DNA of 38,811 nucleotides from an uncultured Clostridia bacterium (GTDB taxonomy: Bacteria; Bacillota; Clostridia; TANB77; CAG-508): positions 1 to 38,811 of the forward strand of contig CASDJM010000014.1 in NCBI GenBank assembly GCA_949280815.1, given 5' to 3'. The translations under genes were made by a program, and so were the position numbers. A model generated the notes under the pieces. It was not told the origin of the DNA. It made no database searches and saw nothing but the letters and a program-made list of their open reading frames with translations. Numbering within the stretch: the stretch's first letter is position 1; the number at the start of each line of letters is the position of its first letter. This document shows positions 8,001-17,086 of the stretch, piece by piece.

Positions 8001-8300
8001 CTGATTCATTTGTGATAATGTCTTAATAAATCATTTGAGAAAATGTCCCAACCAAAAAAATAATATAGATACTTTCAATAAAAAAATATATAATAAACAC
8101 ATTATAATTTTTTATTGGAGGTACTGATGAGAAAGGTTGAATTAAGAATGAAAGAAGAATACAAATACAAAACTATTAAAAAATTGGTGAAAACAAATGG
8201 AAATAAAAAAGAGCTGCTACTAAATTAGATTGTACTGTTAGACATATTAATCGAATGATTGCTGGTTATAAAGAAAAAGGTAAGGAATATTTCCTTCATG
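8001..8300 (+). mobile_element. IS1202-like element, truncated left copy
   Basis: The left end holds two tandem degenerate copies of the terminal repeat: 8003-8024 (outer) and 8029-8050 (inner; 20 of 22 bases match the right end of the other copy). The transposase start ATG is at 8127 after TTGGAGG. The coding sequence runs as MRKVELRMKEEYKYKTIKKL and continues, after an A6 run that needs a -1 shift, as RAATKLDCTVRHINRMIAGY. It breaks off at about 8300 against unrelated sequence. The first ~230 bases are almost identical to 12413-12629. Confidence 0.85.
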
Positions 8301-8870
8301 TCTTACATACTGTTATATTTCTATTTGTCTTCATTCGTATTACAAAATTTAAATTCTGTCCGCAAAAATATTTAAAATATTTTTCATCATCACCCCCTCT
8401 ATCTAAAGCATAAATTCCTATTTTTCCAAATTTATTATTCACATATCGTAATGCTCTTAAATATTCATCGTTTTCACTCACAAATTCTTCCTCTTTACTA
8501 GAAAAAACACTTGAATATACTGGTATGGGTAACTTCTATTTTTTGGTTAATGTTGCTACTTCAATCATTTTGTAGCCATTAATGAATTCACCTGTACTAC
8601 CATCTTTTATTAAACCTAAATTTTCTAATTTTCTTGAATGTTTTTTCCCAAATCTCTTGGGTCATAATAAAATACAGTATTTTCATCAATTTTATTTGCT
8701 ATTTCTTTTACGTAATTATTCCATACGACATCTCTTTTTCTTTATCAAATTTGGCTAAACGATTTGATAATCTTTCGACTACTTTTTTGAGGTTGCTTTT
8801 TCTTTTAGGCTTCTTCTATTTCACTCAAGAAACTAGAACTACTAGATATTAGACCATAAGTCATATCTAA
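8296..8870 (-). pseudogene. IS4-type transposase remnant
   Basis: Broken coding sequence with several frame changes. One piece on the minus strand (8296-8481) reads NKFGKIGIYALDRGGDDEKY and NFVIRMKTNRN, the pattern around the second catalytic Asp and the following strand of IS4-superfamily transposases. Further fragments continue upstream without an intact frame. It is too decayed to name the IS. Confidence 0.55.
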
Positions 8871-9156
8871 AATAAACTTACAATTTGGTAAAGATAAATC
8901 TTTTGAAATTTCTTTTGAAAATTTTGTAATTTTCTCTTTTATTTAATTAATAATTTTGGTATAACCTGAGTTTGACAGAAAAAAAATGGAAATACGCACC
9001 TGTAATCTAGTCGTATCAACTAAATTAGGCGCGTAAATTGTTTTCGAAAGGTGTTGTCTTACAACCTATTTTTTTGTTGTTCCTAAAATTTTTTTATATC
9101 CTGTAAAGACCTATTTTTTTAAGAAAAATCAATATTTGTATGTTCTCCAATATTTT
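8871..9156. other. Decayed IS sequence
   Basis: No gene. AT-rich sequence between two transposase remnants, probably part of the same decayed IS elements. No recognisable terminal repeats were found. Confidence 0.4.
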
Positions 9157-9783
9157 TTAATACTTCATCATAATAATTAAACATATAATAATTTTCTTGA
9201 ATATTATAACAATTACAAGTGATAGTTGAAATCTTGCTTCAATAATCTCACCAGTGTTTTTATCGAAAACTAGATGTTTTACATATTTACTTGCACCAAT
9301 ACAATTTTTCTTATTATATTTTTGTACATTTCCTATTAAATCTCTTGCTTTGTCTATAGCGGGCTGTCTTTCAGCTTTAGCACGTTTGGCATAGTCGGCA
9401 CTCCAAAAAACAACTTGATGCTCGTCTACATTTCGTTTAATTTTAATGGTCTTTCCATTTGCATCTTTTTTTGTAATAATAATTTCTCTTGGACACTTAC
9501 GAGATTTTTTTTGTAATTCTTGTACCATTGGCTTTAAAATTAGACAGTCATTGGTGTTACCTTCAAATAATTTGTAACACATGGACAAACCTAAAGAATC
9601 CATGAATAATCCCATTTGAACAATTGGGTTTGGACGATGTTCTTTACAAACTCCTTTTTTTCTAATTTCATCTGGGTCATCTATTTCAAAATAATAATTT
9701 GTGACATCATAGAAAACGGCTTCATTCTTTGGTTTATATTGTTCCTCAATATGGTCATAAATAAAATGTTGAATGCTTTCTTT
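9157..9783 (-). pseudogene. IS1634-type transposase remnant
   Basis: Minus-strand fragment of an IS4-superfamily (IS1634-like) transposase. It reads FYDVTNYYFEID, RKKGVCKEHRPNPIVQMGLF, MDSLGLSMCYKLFEGNTNDC and KPMVQELQKKS, the region around the first catalytic Asp and the following linker. After this, DANGKTIKIKRNVDEHQV to KHLVFDKNTGEI comes from a later part of the protein, so a middle segment including the second catalytic Asp is deleted. The upstream end is cut at about 9783 by the reverse transcriptase stub. Not functional. Confidence 0.7.
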
Positions 9784-9785
9784 GA

Positions 9786-10013
9786 GTAGAAGAAATTAAA
9801 CATACTTTATATTGTGGTCTCAGACTTTTAGTTTATGCATTAAAATTTATAGATTCTTATTTGGAATTAGAGTTAAATGATAAGTCTAGGTATTATCCTT
9901 ATTCAATGGGAGTTAACTTTTGTGGCTATCGAACTTTTACTACTCATAGATTACTTCGTGTTTCTAGTAAAACTAAAATTAAAAAGTGGAATAAATTTAG
10001 AAGATTATTATAA
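9786..10013 (+). pseudogene. DGR reverse transcriptase, C-terminal stub
   Basis: The last ~75 residues of a reverse transcriptase on the plus strand. They include LELELNDKSRYYPYSMGVNF and CGYRTFTTHRLLRVSSKTK, ending in a basic tail and TAA at 10013. The GVNFCGYR-x-F-x-THRLLR pattern is characteristic of the thumb/C-terminus of diversity-generating-retroelement reverse transcriptases (usually ~350-450 residues with a YxDD catalytic motif). The palm and catalytic motif are missing, cut off against the transposase remnant at about 9780-9786. It cannot work by itself. It faces the DGR target gene (convergent). Confidence 0.7.
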
Positions 10014-10018
10014 TATAT

Positions 10019-10052
10019 AAAGACAGTATTTTTTCTATTTAATACTGTCTTT
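10019..10052 (+). terminator. Terminator after RT stub
   Basis: Perfect 12-bp inverted repeat (10019-10030 and 10041-10052) with a 10-base loop, beginning 6 bases after the stop of the reverse transcriptase stub. Confidence 0.8.
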
Positions 10053-10384
10053 CATAATCTCGAATATTCGCCATTTTACTACTAACTCGAGAATTACTGT
10101 TTATGTGTTTATGATATAGAAACAAGCCTATACCAAAAGAATTAAACTTCTTTGATACTAAATCACTCGGTATTCTCCTTAAAGATATACCCCTTAATCC
10201 TTATATATATCTTATTTTCGTATTTTTACTACGAAAGATATATCTATATTCTCTTCTACACTCATGCGTGTATTTTATATTGCTTTTGCACGGGCATTCT
10301 AACAACAACTATAATCTAGTGTAATTTGCCCATGCCTCTATATTTATTACAATTTTCTTATCAAGTATCAGGAAACAAAGTCAC
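10053..10384. other. Structured non-coding DGR spacer
   Basis: A 332-base stretch between the DGR target and the RT stub. On the minus strand it has an imperfect hairpin closed by CATGGGCA/TGCCCGTG (about 10287-10336) and an AT-rich hairpin around TCTTTCGTA/TACGAAAATAAGA (about 10200-10245). A 52-codon minus-strand stretch (ending ...MANIRDYERQY at about 10049) is open but has no recognisable ribosome binding site or family. No copy of the target's variable region is present, so the template repeat is not here. It may be the remains of the template/spacer RNA region. Confidence 0.4.
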
Positions 10385-10568
10385 TTATGGGACTAACACC
10401 ACACGGAAACTGTAGCTGCTGAGAGCTTCTCCTGTGTCGTTGAGGAAAGCAAAGCTACCTGCACTCGTGCCATGGAAGTAAGCACCGACCACGTACGAAC
10501 ACTGGGCCAGACGAATTGACAAAGTGAGAGTAGTCTTGATGCCAACTCGTTGAACCTGAACCAGTTGT
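10385..10568 (-). other. DGR variable region (VR)
   Basis: The last ~180 bases of the target gene. They are clearly richer in GC than the rest of the gene. They encode SWHQDYSHFVNSSGPVFVRG, then (after the +1 shift at CGG 10487-10485) GAYFHGTSAGSFAFLNDTG and SSYSFRVVLVP. This is the canonical C-terminal layout of DGR variable regions in C-type-lectin/FGE folds, where codons such as AAC in the template become diverse. Residues such as H, Q, D, H, S and H fall where Asn codons would be expected in a template. Confidence 0.75.
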
Positions 10569-12281
10569 AGAGGTTTCGTATATGCCATCACCTTTTATTT
10601 TTTTACTTTCATTATAACTTACATAGGCATTATAGTATTTAGAATTAATTCCTGTAAAATTATAATAGCTTCCATTTGATAATTTACTATCTAACACTCC
10701 AGCTACATATTCCCATGATGTTCCATTCATATCATAAATTCCATATACATTTCCTGTTGTACTTTCATTAGCATATGCTACATAATCTCCTTGCCCAGTT
10801 GTATAGTTAGTACTATTCATTCCTATTTCTTTTCCGTTTCTTCCATATTTACTTTCTGCTAAATATGCCACTGCTCCCCATTCTGTGTTTTTCATCATAT
10901 GGCTATCACTTGTTAAACTATATGTTGCTTTTACACTTTGACATGCTGTAAATATATCTCCCACGTTAATATTTTTTAAAGAATTTGTATTTGGTGTTAT
11001 TTTCACTTCACTTGTACTTCCGCTGCTTTCAAACTTTCCTACCCATATCCCCGCTTTTACTCCCGTTTCTCCTTCTCCAAATTGAAATGCTGGGTGTGGT
11101 ATGTAGTCTGCATATTGGCTAGTTTGTACTCTGCCAGTTACATTTGTAGGCTCACTTCCAGTTACTAACTTCTCTGTTCCATCTTCTACTGCTATTATTC
11201 CTTCAATATTGCTATATCCTATTACTCCTTTAGTACTGTTTTTATTTGTTCTATAAGCATTTGCATTATCTACTGTGTTAAAATACGTTATTTTATAGGC
11301 GTATCTTGGTATCCATACAAAATAAGCATTACTATTGGTACTTCTTGCATTTGCCCAATTACTTGTTTTTCTATCGCTTGTTCCTGTTTGTGCCTCATAA
11401 TGATACCATGAATTATCAGCATTTGTTTTATCTGCCTCTACCCAATTTGTTCCATCATATTTTATTGCTGTTAATCCACCTAAGTAATTTGCTGGAGATA
11501 TTGGTGCACTTATTACATTATTGTTCATATCTAACCATACTATATCTATTACTCCATTTGTTTTTAACGTGCTAATTACTTCTGATTCTGCTATTTGTGC
11601 CTTTGCTACTGTTATGTTTTCTGTTTTTGTTGTAGTTTTAGTTATTCCATCTTTTGTAGCTGTAACTGTTATAGTGTAATTTCCACTTTTATTTATTATA
11701 TAACTTGCTTGTCCTTCCCCTACTACATTTGTTTCTTTTGTTAATATCTTTTCACTGCTGTCTTTCACTTCTATTGTATAATTTTCTCCAAATTCTGCTA
11801 TATTTGTTATATTTATAGTAACTAGCTTTTCGGTTTCGTCTCCTGCTAAAACTGTTCCATCTGTTTTAGTGGTTTTTATTTCAAATATCGGTCTTATTCC
11901 TCCTGTTTTTTCTGTACTTACGATACTTAAATCTTCTTCTTTTACAATTATTTCGTAACCATCTACTTCTACTGTTATTGTTCCATTTCTATTATTAGTT
12001 ACTTCGTTTAATTCTCCCTTGTCCTTTTGCTCATTCAAGTATTCTTCTAATGTTCTTGTTGTTCCTGTATATTTTTCTATCATGTAATCTGCTAACATTA
12101 ACTGTACTTTTTCTGTAGCACTTTTTTCTTTTGTTTTCTCTCCTGCATCTTTTGCTCTATTTATTAAGCCATTATCTCCTGTTAATGTTGCTATGCTAAC
12201 TCCTGCTAGTATTAAAAAAATTATAATGGTTACCACAAGAGCCACCAAAGTTATACCCTTTGTACTTTTAATCTTATTCAT
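10385..12281 (-). CDS. Pilin-like DGR target protein, CGG +1 shift
   Basis: A 631-residue variable protein read in two frames. It begins KSTKGITLVALVVTIIIFLI, a type IV prepilin-like leader and membrane helix (residues 7-35), so it is probably exported and anchored or assembled as a pilin-like tip. A linker with Ig-like repeats follows (about 130-230). The C-terminal half is an FGE-sulfatase/C-type-lectin-like domain with FVWIPRYAYKITYFN, HPAFQFGEGETG, TEWGAVAYLAESKYG and GNVYGIYDMNGTSWEYVAG. Codon 599 is CGG (10487-10485). Without a shift the protein ends 12 codons later in an abnormal tail (RCLLPWHECR); with +1 it ends in the standard FRVVLVP. Promoter at 12358-12386. A matching reverse transcriptase is present only as a stub, so diversification here has probably stopped unless a DGR elsewhere acts in trans. 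Confidence 0.85.
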
Positions 12282-12357
12282 CTTTTAAACGCCCTCTTCC
12301 TTTATTTTCTTCTGATTTGTTGTGTTATGTTTCTTTATTTTATCTTTACTCTGTTTA

Positions 12358-12386
12358 TTTATACCACATTAATTATTTTTTGTAAA
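12358..12386 (-). promoter_or_regulatory. Promoter of DGR target
   Basis: Minus-strand TTTACA (12381-12386), a 17-base spacer and TATAAA (12358-12363), about 75 bases before the start codon. Confidence 0.6.
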
Positions 12387-12538
12387 CACTTTTTATATTA
12401 CTTTTTTATACTCTGATTCATTTGTGATAATGTCTTAATAAATCATTTGAGAAAATGTCCCAACCAAAAAAATAATATAGATACTTTCAATAAAAAAATA
12501 TATAATAAACACATTATAATTTTTTATTGGAGGTACTG

Positions 12539-13578
12539 ATGAGAAAGGTTGAATTAAGAATGAAAGAAGAATACAAATACAAAACTATTAAAAAATTAGT
12601 CGAAACAAATGGAAATAAAAAAGAGCTGTACTTTTACCTTATTTTCTGAACTTCTGGCTAGTAGAGAAAACATCTCTCTTTCTGTTGATGAAGTTAGAGT
12701 TTTACTCACTAAAGAATATATTTTATCTCCTAGAACTCAGAAATCTACTAGAAAAAGGTTAAAAAAGGAACTTCTTGCTATGCAACAAAGTGCTAAAAAT
12801 AAAATTGAAAAAGCTAAAATTCAAGCTAATATTGTTGCTATTCAAGATGCACACCCTAGAAAACCTAGATGCCAATACTTTGGTGAAGAAGTACAAATGG
12901 ATGCTTGTAAACATGTCTGGTTTGGTGATTCTTATTCTCATCTTCATATCGCTTTAGATGATTCAACCGGAAATATTGTTGGTGGCTATTACCCAATTTT
13001 CCTATGCCTGTTCCCAATTAGGCATAGAACTTGAAACTAGTTCTGTTCCTGAATTTAAACCTCGTGTTGAAAGAGTATTCCAGACCCTTCAAATGAGACT
13101 AATTGTTGAATTAAGACTTGCTGGCATTACTAATATCAATGATGCTAACAACTTCTTAAAACAATACAATACTAAATTCAATGAACAATTTGGTTTGTGT
13201 ATTAATCATAACAAATCTGTCTTTGAAAAGCAACCTGATGAGAAAAAAATCAATCTAATTTTAGCTATTTTAACAAAAAGAGTAATTGATAAAGGACATT
13301 CTATAAAATTTAAAAATAAATATTATCGATTAATAAATAAAGTTGGAAGTCCTATATACTTCAATCATGGAACTAATTGTATTGTTATTAAATCGTTTGA
13401 TAACAAGCTATATGCAACAGTTGATGATAATATATTTGCTTTATCCGAAAATTTTGATAAAATAGTGGAAGTTAAACCTAAAAAGGTATATATTCCAAGA
13501 ATGAATCATCCTTGGAAAAGAAAATTATTTGAAGAATTTGTTGAAAAACAAGAACATCGTTTTGAAATGGTTTCTTAA
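12539..13578 (+). pseudogene. IS1202-like transposase, internally deleted
   Basis: Starts at ATG 12539 after TTGGAGG. The first 30 codons match the left copy; a deletion at about 12629 then joins them to FSELLASRENISLSVDEVRV, and a second at about 12990 removes the region after LDDSTGNIVGGY. What remains shows a first Asp (QMDACKHVWFGD), a second Asp (LDDSTG) and the third acidic region (SSVPEFKPRVERVFQTLQ) of a DDE transposase of the IS1202/ISNCY group, ending at 13578. The deletions change frame, so it is inactive. Confidence 0.85.
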
Positions 13579-13587
13579 ATTAAAAAT

Positions 13588-13620
13588 TTAGCACTAATTT
13601 TTAATTTAAATTAGTGCTAA
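13588..13620 (+). terminator. IS-internal terminator
   Basis: Perfect 13-bp inverted repeat (13588-13600 and 13608-13620), 9 bases after the transposase stop and before the right IS end. Confidence 0.7.
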
Positions 13621-13656
13621 TATTTAAAAATTTTTGGGACATTTTCAAAAATGATT

Positions 13657-13689
13657 GACAAGGGGTTTTGTGCCATTAATTCCCCCACT
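13657..13689 (+). repeat. 33-bp target duplication, right copy
   Basis: Identical to 7968-8000; it abuts the right end of the right IS copy. Confidence 0.9.
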
Positions 13690-13700
13690 GGTTCTGAGAT

Positions 13701-13848
13701 GTTACAATTCACAGCTAACTGAAATTAATTGATGAAAAAGCTACTTATAAAAAATGTGAAAATCAAGCGAATGTAAAGTAATCAAGCTTGTTTAAAGTTT
13801 TTTTATAAGTAGCTTTTATTATTCAATAATTAAACTATGAATTGTAAC
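13701..13848. repeat. Nested inverted repeat, MITE-like
   Basis: Outer arms of 11 bases (13701-13711 and 13838-13848) enclose inner arms of 19 bases (13736-13754 and 13799-13817), both perfect, in a 148-base unit. No coding sequence. It could be a miniature transposable element or a large terminator for the ABC genes that end at 13874. The 19-bp stem followed by T-rich sequence on both strands would work as a terminator. Confidence 0.6.
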
Positions 13849-13873
13849 TCTGGAATTAAATAGGGACACTCAT

Positions 13874-15334
13874 CTAAATATTCTTAATATTTTTCTTTTT
13901 AAAAGCAATAAAGGTTGGTATTATCATAGCCACAAAATATAGCATACAAATTACTACTGAAAATCCTAGTGTCATTCCTTCCATTTTAGGTAGATTTCCA
14001 AACAAATACTCTCCAAAATCCCAATTTAAGCTAACAAAAAATTTCATAAATTGTACTTTAAATTGTACGACTAGCATGTTAATCATGTCAGCTGACATAT
14101 AGCCTAGTAATGGAATAGCAATGGCTACTGCACTATTGGTAAATAGCGTACTACAAGCAAAAGCAAGTGTTGCTAATAAGACTATTTTTGGTAATTGTGT
14201 CATAATTTCTATTCCCAAATAGTTAAAAATACTCATACTTTCCAAGCTTTGTGTTTCAAAATTATAGGCCAAAATTGGTACTGATAAACTATCATATCCA
14301 AAGATGATTCCACCGACTAACAATTCCATGATTACAACTGCCAAAATGGAAAATACAATCATAATGAAAACAGTGATAAATTTAGCTAGCAATATTTTAT
14401 TTCTACTGTATGGTTTGACAAGTAGAAGCTTAATCGTCCCTTTGTTGAATTCTTCACTAACAATGGTTCCTGCAATCATAATAATCATAACAATGATAAA
14501 TAATCCATACTCATTGAAAAAGCTTTGTAAAATACCTCTCACATCATTTTGTTTATTGATATTTACATTGTTTTCTAAAATATATTTGTTAATTTCTCGT
14601 TTTTCTATACTTTGATTATAGTCTTGCTTTTCTCCATATTCTAATTCTCGTGTATTACTTTCTATATTGATAATATTTTTGGATTCTTCTTGATACTCAC
14701 CTAAAGCCAAATTTCTATAATCCTCTCCATATTTGATGTCTTTACTGACTCGAATTTCTGCCACTTCTTTGTCTATTTTTGCATTTTTAATTGCCACTTC
14801 TAAACTTTGCAATTCTTGTTTATCTTGTGTATTTACTTTTTGTTCTTCTAAAGTATTTAAAGCCGTTTTCGCCTTTTCTAACTCTTCTTGTGCAAAATAT
14901 CTCCAATCATCTTGTTCTAATTTTTCTAATATTTTGTTAATTGTTTTTTCTATTTCTGATACTTTTTCTAAATCTTTGCTTTCTCCATATAAATAAGTAT
15001 TTTTCTCATTGACATAGCCACTAACTTGGGTTGCTAATATATCTCTTTGCCAAGTTCCTGTCTCATATTTTTGTTTCATCTCAAAGAGATCTAACTCTGA
15101 TTTCAAATCAATATACAACTTGGTATCACTTGGTTTATTTGGGTCTAATTTTGCTAAATCTTCTTTTATATATTGGACATAATCTTCACTATATTCATGA
15201 TAACTTCCACTCTGATAGAAAAATTTATAAATACAATTCGTTAAAATAACAAAAGCTAAAATGACAAACAATGTTATATAAATGCTTTTCTTCTTAAAAA
15301 TTTTAGTTAATTCATTTTTAATTAATCTACTCAA
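13874..15334 (-). CDS. ABC-2 type exporter permease
   Basis: A 486-residue permease of the ABC-2 class. One membrane segment near the N-terminus (about 18-38) is followed by a long extracytoplasmic region rich in Lys/Glu and predicted helical or coiled (about 45-270), then five or so membrane segments from residue 275 (FNEYGLFIIVMIIMIAGTIV) with the typical cytoplasmic motif SEEFNKGTIKLLLVKPYSRN. This layout is that of bacitracin/lantibiotic-type exporter or NatB-like permeases. It overlaps the ATPase gene by 8 bases, so the two are translationally coupled. Substrate unknown. Confidence 0.88.
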   Translation of the reverse strand: MSRLIKNELTKIFKKKSIYITLFVILAFVILTNCIYKFFYQSGSYHEYSEDYVQYIKEDLAKLDPNKPSDTKLYIDLKSELDLFEMKQKYETGTWQRDILATQVSGYVNEKNTYLYGESKDLEKVSEIEKTINKILEKLEQDDWRYFAQEELEKAKTALNTLEEQKVNTQDKQELQSLEVAIKNAKIDKEVAEIRVSKDIKYGEDYRNLALGEYQEESKNIINIESNTRELEYGEKQDYNQSIEKREINKYILENNVNINKQNDVRGILQSFFNEYGLFIIVMIIMIAGTIVSEEFNKGTIKLLLVKPYSRNKILLAKFITVFIMIVFSILAVVIMELLVGGIIFGYDSLSVPILAYNFETQSLESMSIFNYLGIEIMTQLPKIVLLATLAFACSTLFTNSAVAIAIPLLGYMSADMINMLVVQFKVQFMKFFVSLNWDFGEYLFGNLPKMEGMTLGFSVVICMLYFVAMIIPTFIAFKKKNIKNI

Positions 15335-16235
15335 TTACATTCCCTCCTGTCTTTTCAAAAAATGCTTGTTCTAAGGATTTTTCTTCCTCTTTTACCTCAT
15401 AAATTTTAATTTGATTTTCTACTAATTTTATAATAATTTCTGGTACTTTTTCTTTTGGTAAATCTAACTTAAATTTGTTATTTCCTATCATAACTGCTTC
15501 TGGTAATAATGACTTTATTTTTTTGCTATTGTCTACCTCAAATATTTTAAATTGTTTTCCCTCTTGTCTTTTAATTCCAGAAATATCACTTGTCTCAATA
15601 ATTTCTCCATTTTTAATAATACAAACTTTATTGCATAAATTGTCTAATTCAGCTAAGTTGTGACTTGATATTAAAATTGCCATTTTTTCTTTTTTGGCTA
15701 AATCTACTAAAAGTTCTCTCATCTCTTTGATTCCTTCTGGGTCTAGTCCATTAGTTGGCTCATCTAAGATTAATAAATTAGGCTTATGCAAAATCGCTTG
15801 TGCAATTCCCAATCTTTGTCTCATACCTAAAGAATATTTGGAAACCTTATCTTTTATCCTATTTTCTAACTTAACTAGTTTCACTACTTCATCAATTCTA
15901 TCTTGATTAACATCTTGATATAAATTAGCAATTAGTTTCAAATTCTCATAGCCAGATAAATACATATACAAATCAGGATTCTCTACAATGGCTCCCACCT
16001 TTTCAATAGCTTTCGTAAATTGCTTTTCAATATCATAACCATTAATACTAACCTTTCCCTCTGTAATACTTTGCAGTCCTAATATTAATTTAATCGTAGT
16101 CGTTTTACCAGCTCCATTGGGTCCAATAAACCCTAAAATGTCTCCTTCTTCAATAGCAAAAGAAACATGATTCAATATTTGCTTTTTGCCAAATTTTTTG
16201 TTTAAATTTTCACACTTTAATACCGTTCTTTCCAT
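15327..16235 (-). CDS. ABC transporter ATP-binding protein
   Basis: A 302-residue ATPase for the adjacent permease. Walker A is GPNGAGKTTTIK (about 38-49), the signature is YSLGMRQRLG, Walker B is LLILDEPTNGLDP, and the switch histidine is in ISSHNL. A ~90-residue C-terminal extension follows, usual in BcrA/NatA-type drug or lantibiotic exporters. First gene of the pair; a short inverted repeat upstream (16291-16306) could be an operator. Confidence 0.93.
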   Translation of the reverse strand: MERTVLKCENLNKKFGKKQILNHVSFAIEEGDILGFIGPNGAGKTTTIKLILGLQSITEGKVSINGYDIEKQFTKAIEKVGAIVENPDLYMYLSGYENLKLIANLYQDVNQDRIDEVVKLVKLENRIKDKVSKYSLGMRQRLGIAQAILHKPNLLILDEPTNGLDPEGIKEMRELLVDLAKKEKMAILISSHNLAELDNLCNKVCIIKNGEIIETSDISGIKRQEGKQFKIFEVDNSKKIKSLLPEAVMIGNNKFKLDLPKEKVPEIIIKLVENQIKIYEVKEEEKSLEQAFFEKTGGNVIE

Positions 16236-16290
16236 TTTCTTCCCCTTTCTTTATTGTGTTCCACCTTAAGTTGATAGCATTTCTTGTCAC

Positions 16291-16306
16291 ACAGTGTACG
16301 TACTGT
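16291..16306. promoter_or_regulatory. Possible operator for ABC genes
   Basis: ACAGT-6 bases-ACTGT, an inverted repeat with perfect 5-base arms, about 60 bases upstream of the ATPase start and downstream of a TAAAAT -10-like element with a TG extension. This is the usual place for a GntR/PadR-type repressor site, but no such regulator gene is adjacent. Confidence 0.35.
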
Positions 16307-16467
16307 TGAATTTATTTTAGCATAATAGTAACAGAAATTCTATTGATTTTTTCTTAATTTTATCGAAAGCTTTTCTTAAGATAAGATTTATTAATTTTTT
16401 ATAGATTACTTACCATTATTTGTGTATCATAAATAAAGATGAAACATATGAAAATTTGAAAAGACAT

Positions 16468-16926
16468 TTATTTTAAATCCTTATACACTATTTTCTCTAA
16501 AAAATTCTCGTTATCTTTTATTCCCTTTCGAATATCAGTGCCACTAATAGGATACTTTTCTCTTTTTCTATCTACCTGTACCTCTTGTATCTGTAAATCT
16601 CTAGCTACAAATTTACCATATGGCTCACTATTGTAAAAATGAGTCACTTTTATTCCTTTTACCATTTTCTTTAAGTAATCTGTCTGTATTTTTACACTTT
16701 CTTCATCTAATCCATATTGACTTGGTGGATTTTTAGCATAAATCACATTTACATCTGGATAGATTTGCTTAATCCAATTGGCTCTTATTTTAATTGGAAT
16801 TGGTGTTACTTTTGTTTCATAAATAATAACATAGAACTTGTCCATTTCTCTTAGACCTTTTTCTATTAGATATTGATGTCCCTTATGTAATGGTGCAAAT
16901 TTTCCAATGGTAAATCCTATTTTCAT
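16468..16926 (-). CDS. NadR-like nucleotidyltransferase
   Basis: A 152-residue cytidylyltransferase-like (HxGH) protein. The nucleotide-binding start IGFTIGKFAPLHKGHQYLIE contains HKGH, and the C-terminal ISGTDIRKG is the ISSTxxR-type motif. These features match nicotinamide-nucleotide adenylyltransferases of the NadR type, without the kinase domain, or related adenylyltransferases. Length is typical for a stand-alone domain. Transcribed alone; the ~160 bases before the sortase gene hold nothing clear. Confidence 0.8.
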   Translation of the reverse strand: MKIGFTIGKFAPLHKGHQYLIEKGLREMDKFYVIIYETKVTPIPIKIRANWIKQIYPDVNVIYAKNPPSQYGLDEESVKIQTDYLKKMVKGIKVTHFYNSEPYGKFVARDLQIQEVQVDRKREKYPISGTDIRKGIKDNENFLEKIVYKDLK

Positions 16927-17086
16927 TTTCTCCCTCTTTTCATTCTCTTATTTAAAGTCGAACTATCTTTAGTCTTTAAATATCATCATATAACGTATTC
17001 CACAGGAAATTGATTTCCAATTTTCGCAAGCAAACATGAGCATGGCATCAAAAGTAATCCAAAATCCAAAATATTTTAATGATACC

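Larger units (their letters stand above)
8001..13656. mobile_element. IS1202-like composite insertion with DGR genes
   Basis: A 5.66-kb block bounded by perfect 33-bp direct repeats. The left border is the left end of a truncated IS copy. The right border is the right end of a second copy of the same IS in the same orientation. Between them lie decayed IS4/IS1634-type transposase genes, a DGR reverse transcriptase stub and the DGR target gene. IS1202-group elements are known for unusually long target duplications (about 27 bp), which fits 33 bp. The simplest reading is a composite transposition that brought the DGR genes in, followed by decay of both IS copies. An alternative is IS-mediated deletion within an originally larger insertion. 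Confidence 0.75.
12413..13656 (+). mobile_element. IS1202-like element, right copy
   Basis: Second copy of the IS found at 8001, in the same orientation and with both ends: left end from 12413, right terminal repeat 13635-13656. The transposase has two internal deletions. There is no target duplication around this copy by itself; the duplication surrounds the whole composite. Confidence 0.85.

Noticed and set aside
8296-9783. Intact IS4-family transposases
   Set aside because: Fragments lack key regions and have several frame changes with no single repair rule.
10385-10591. Separate short gene at the end of the DGR target
   Set aside because: Its last part is the +1-frame continuation of the target's variable region, not an independent gene.
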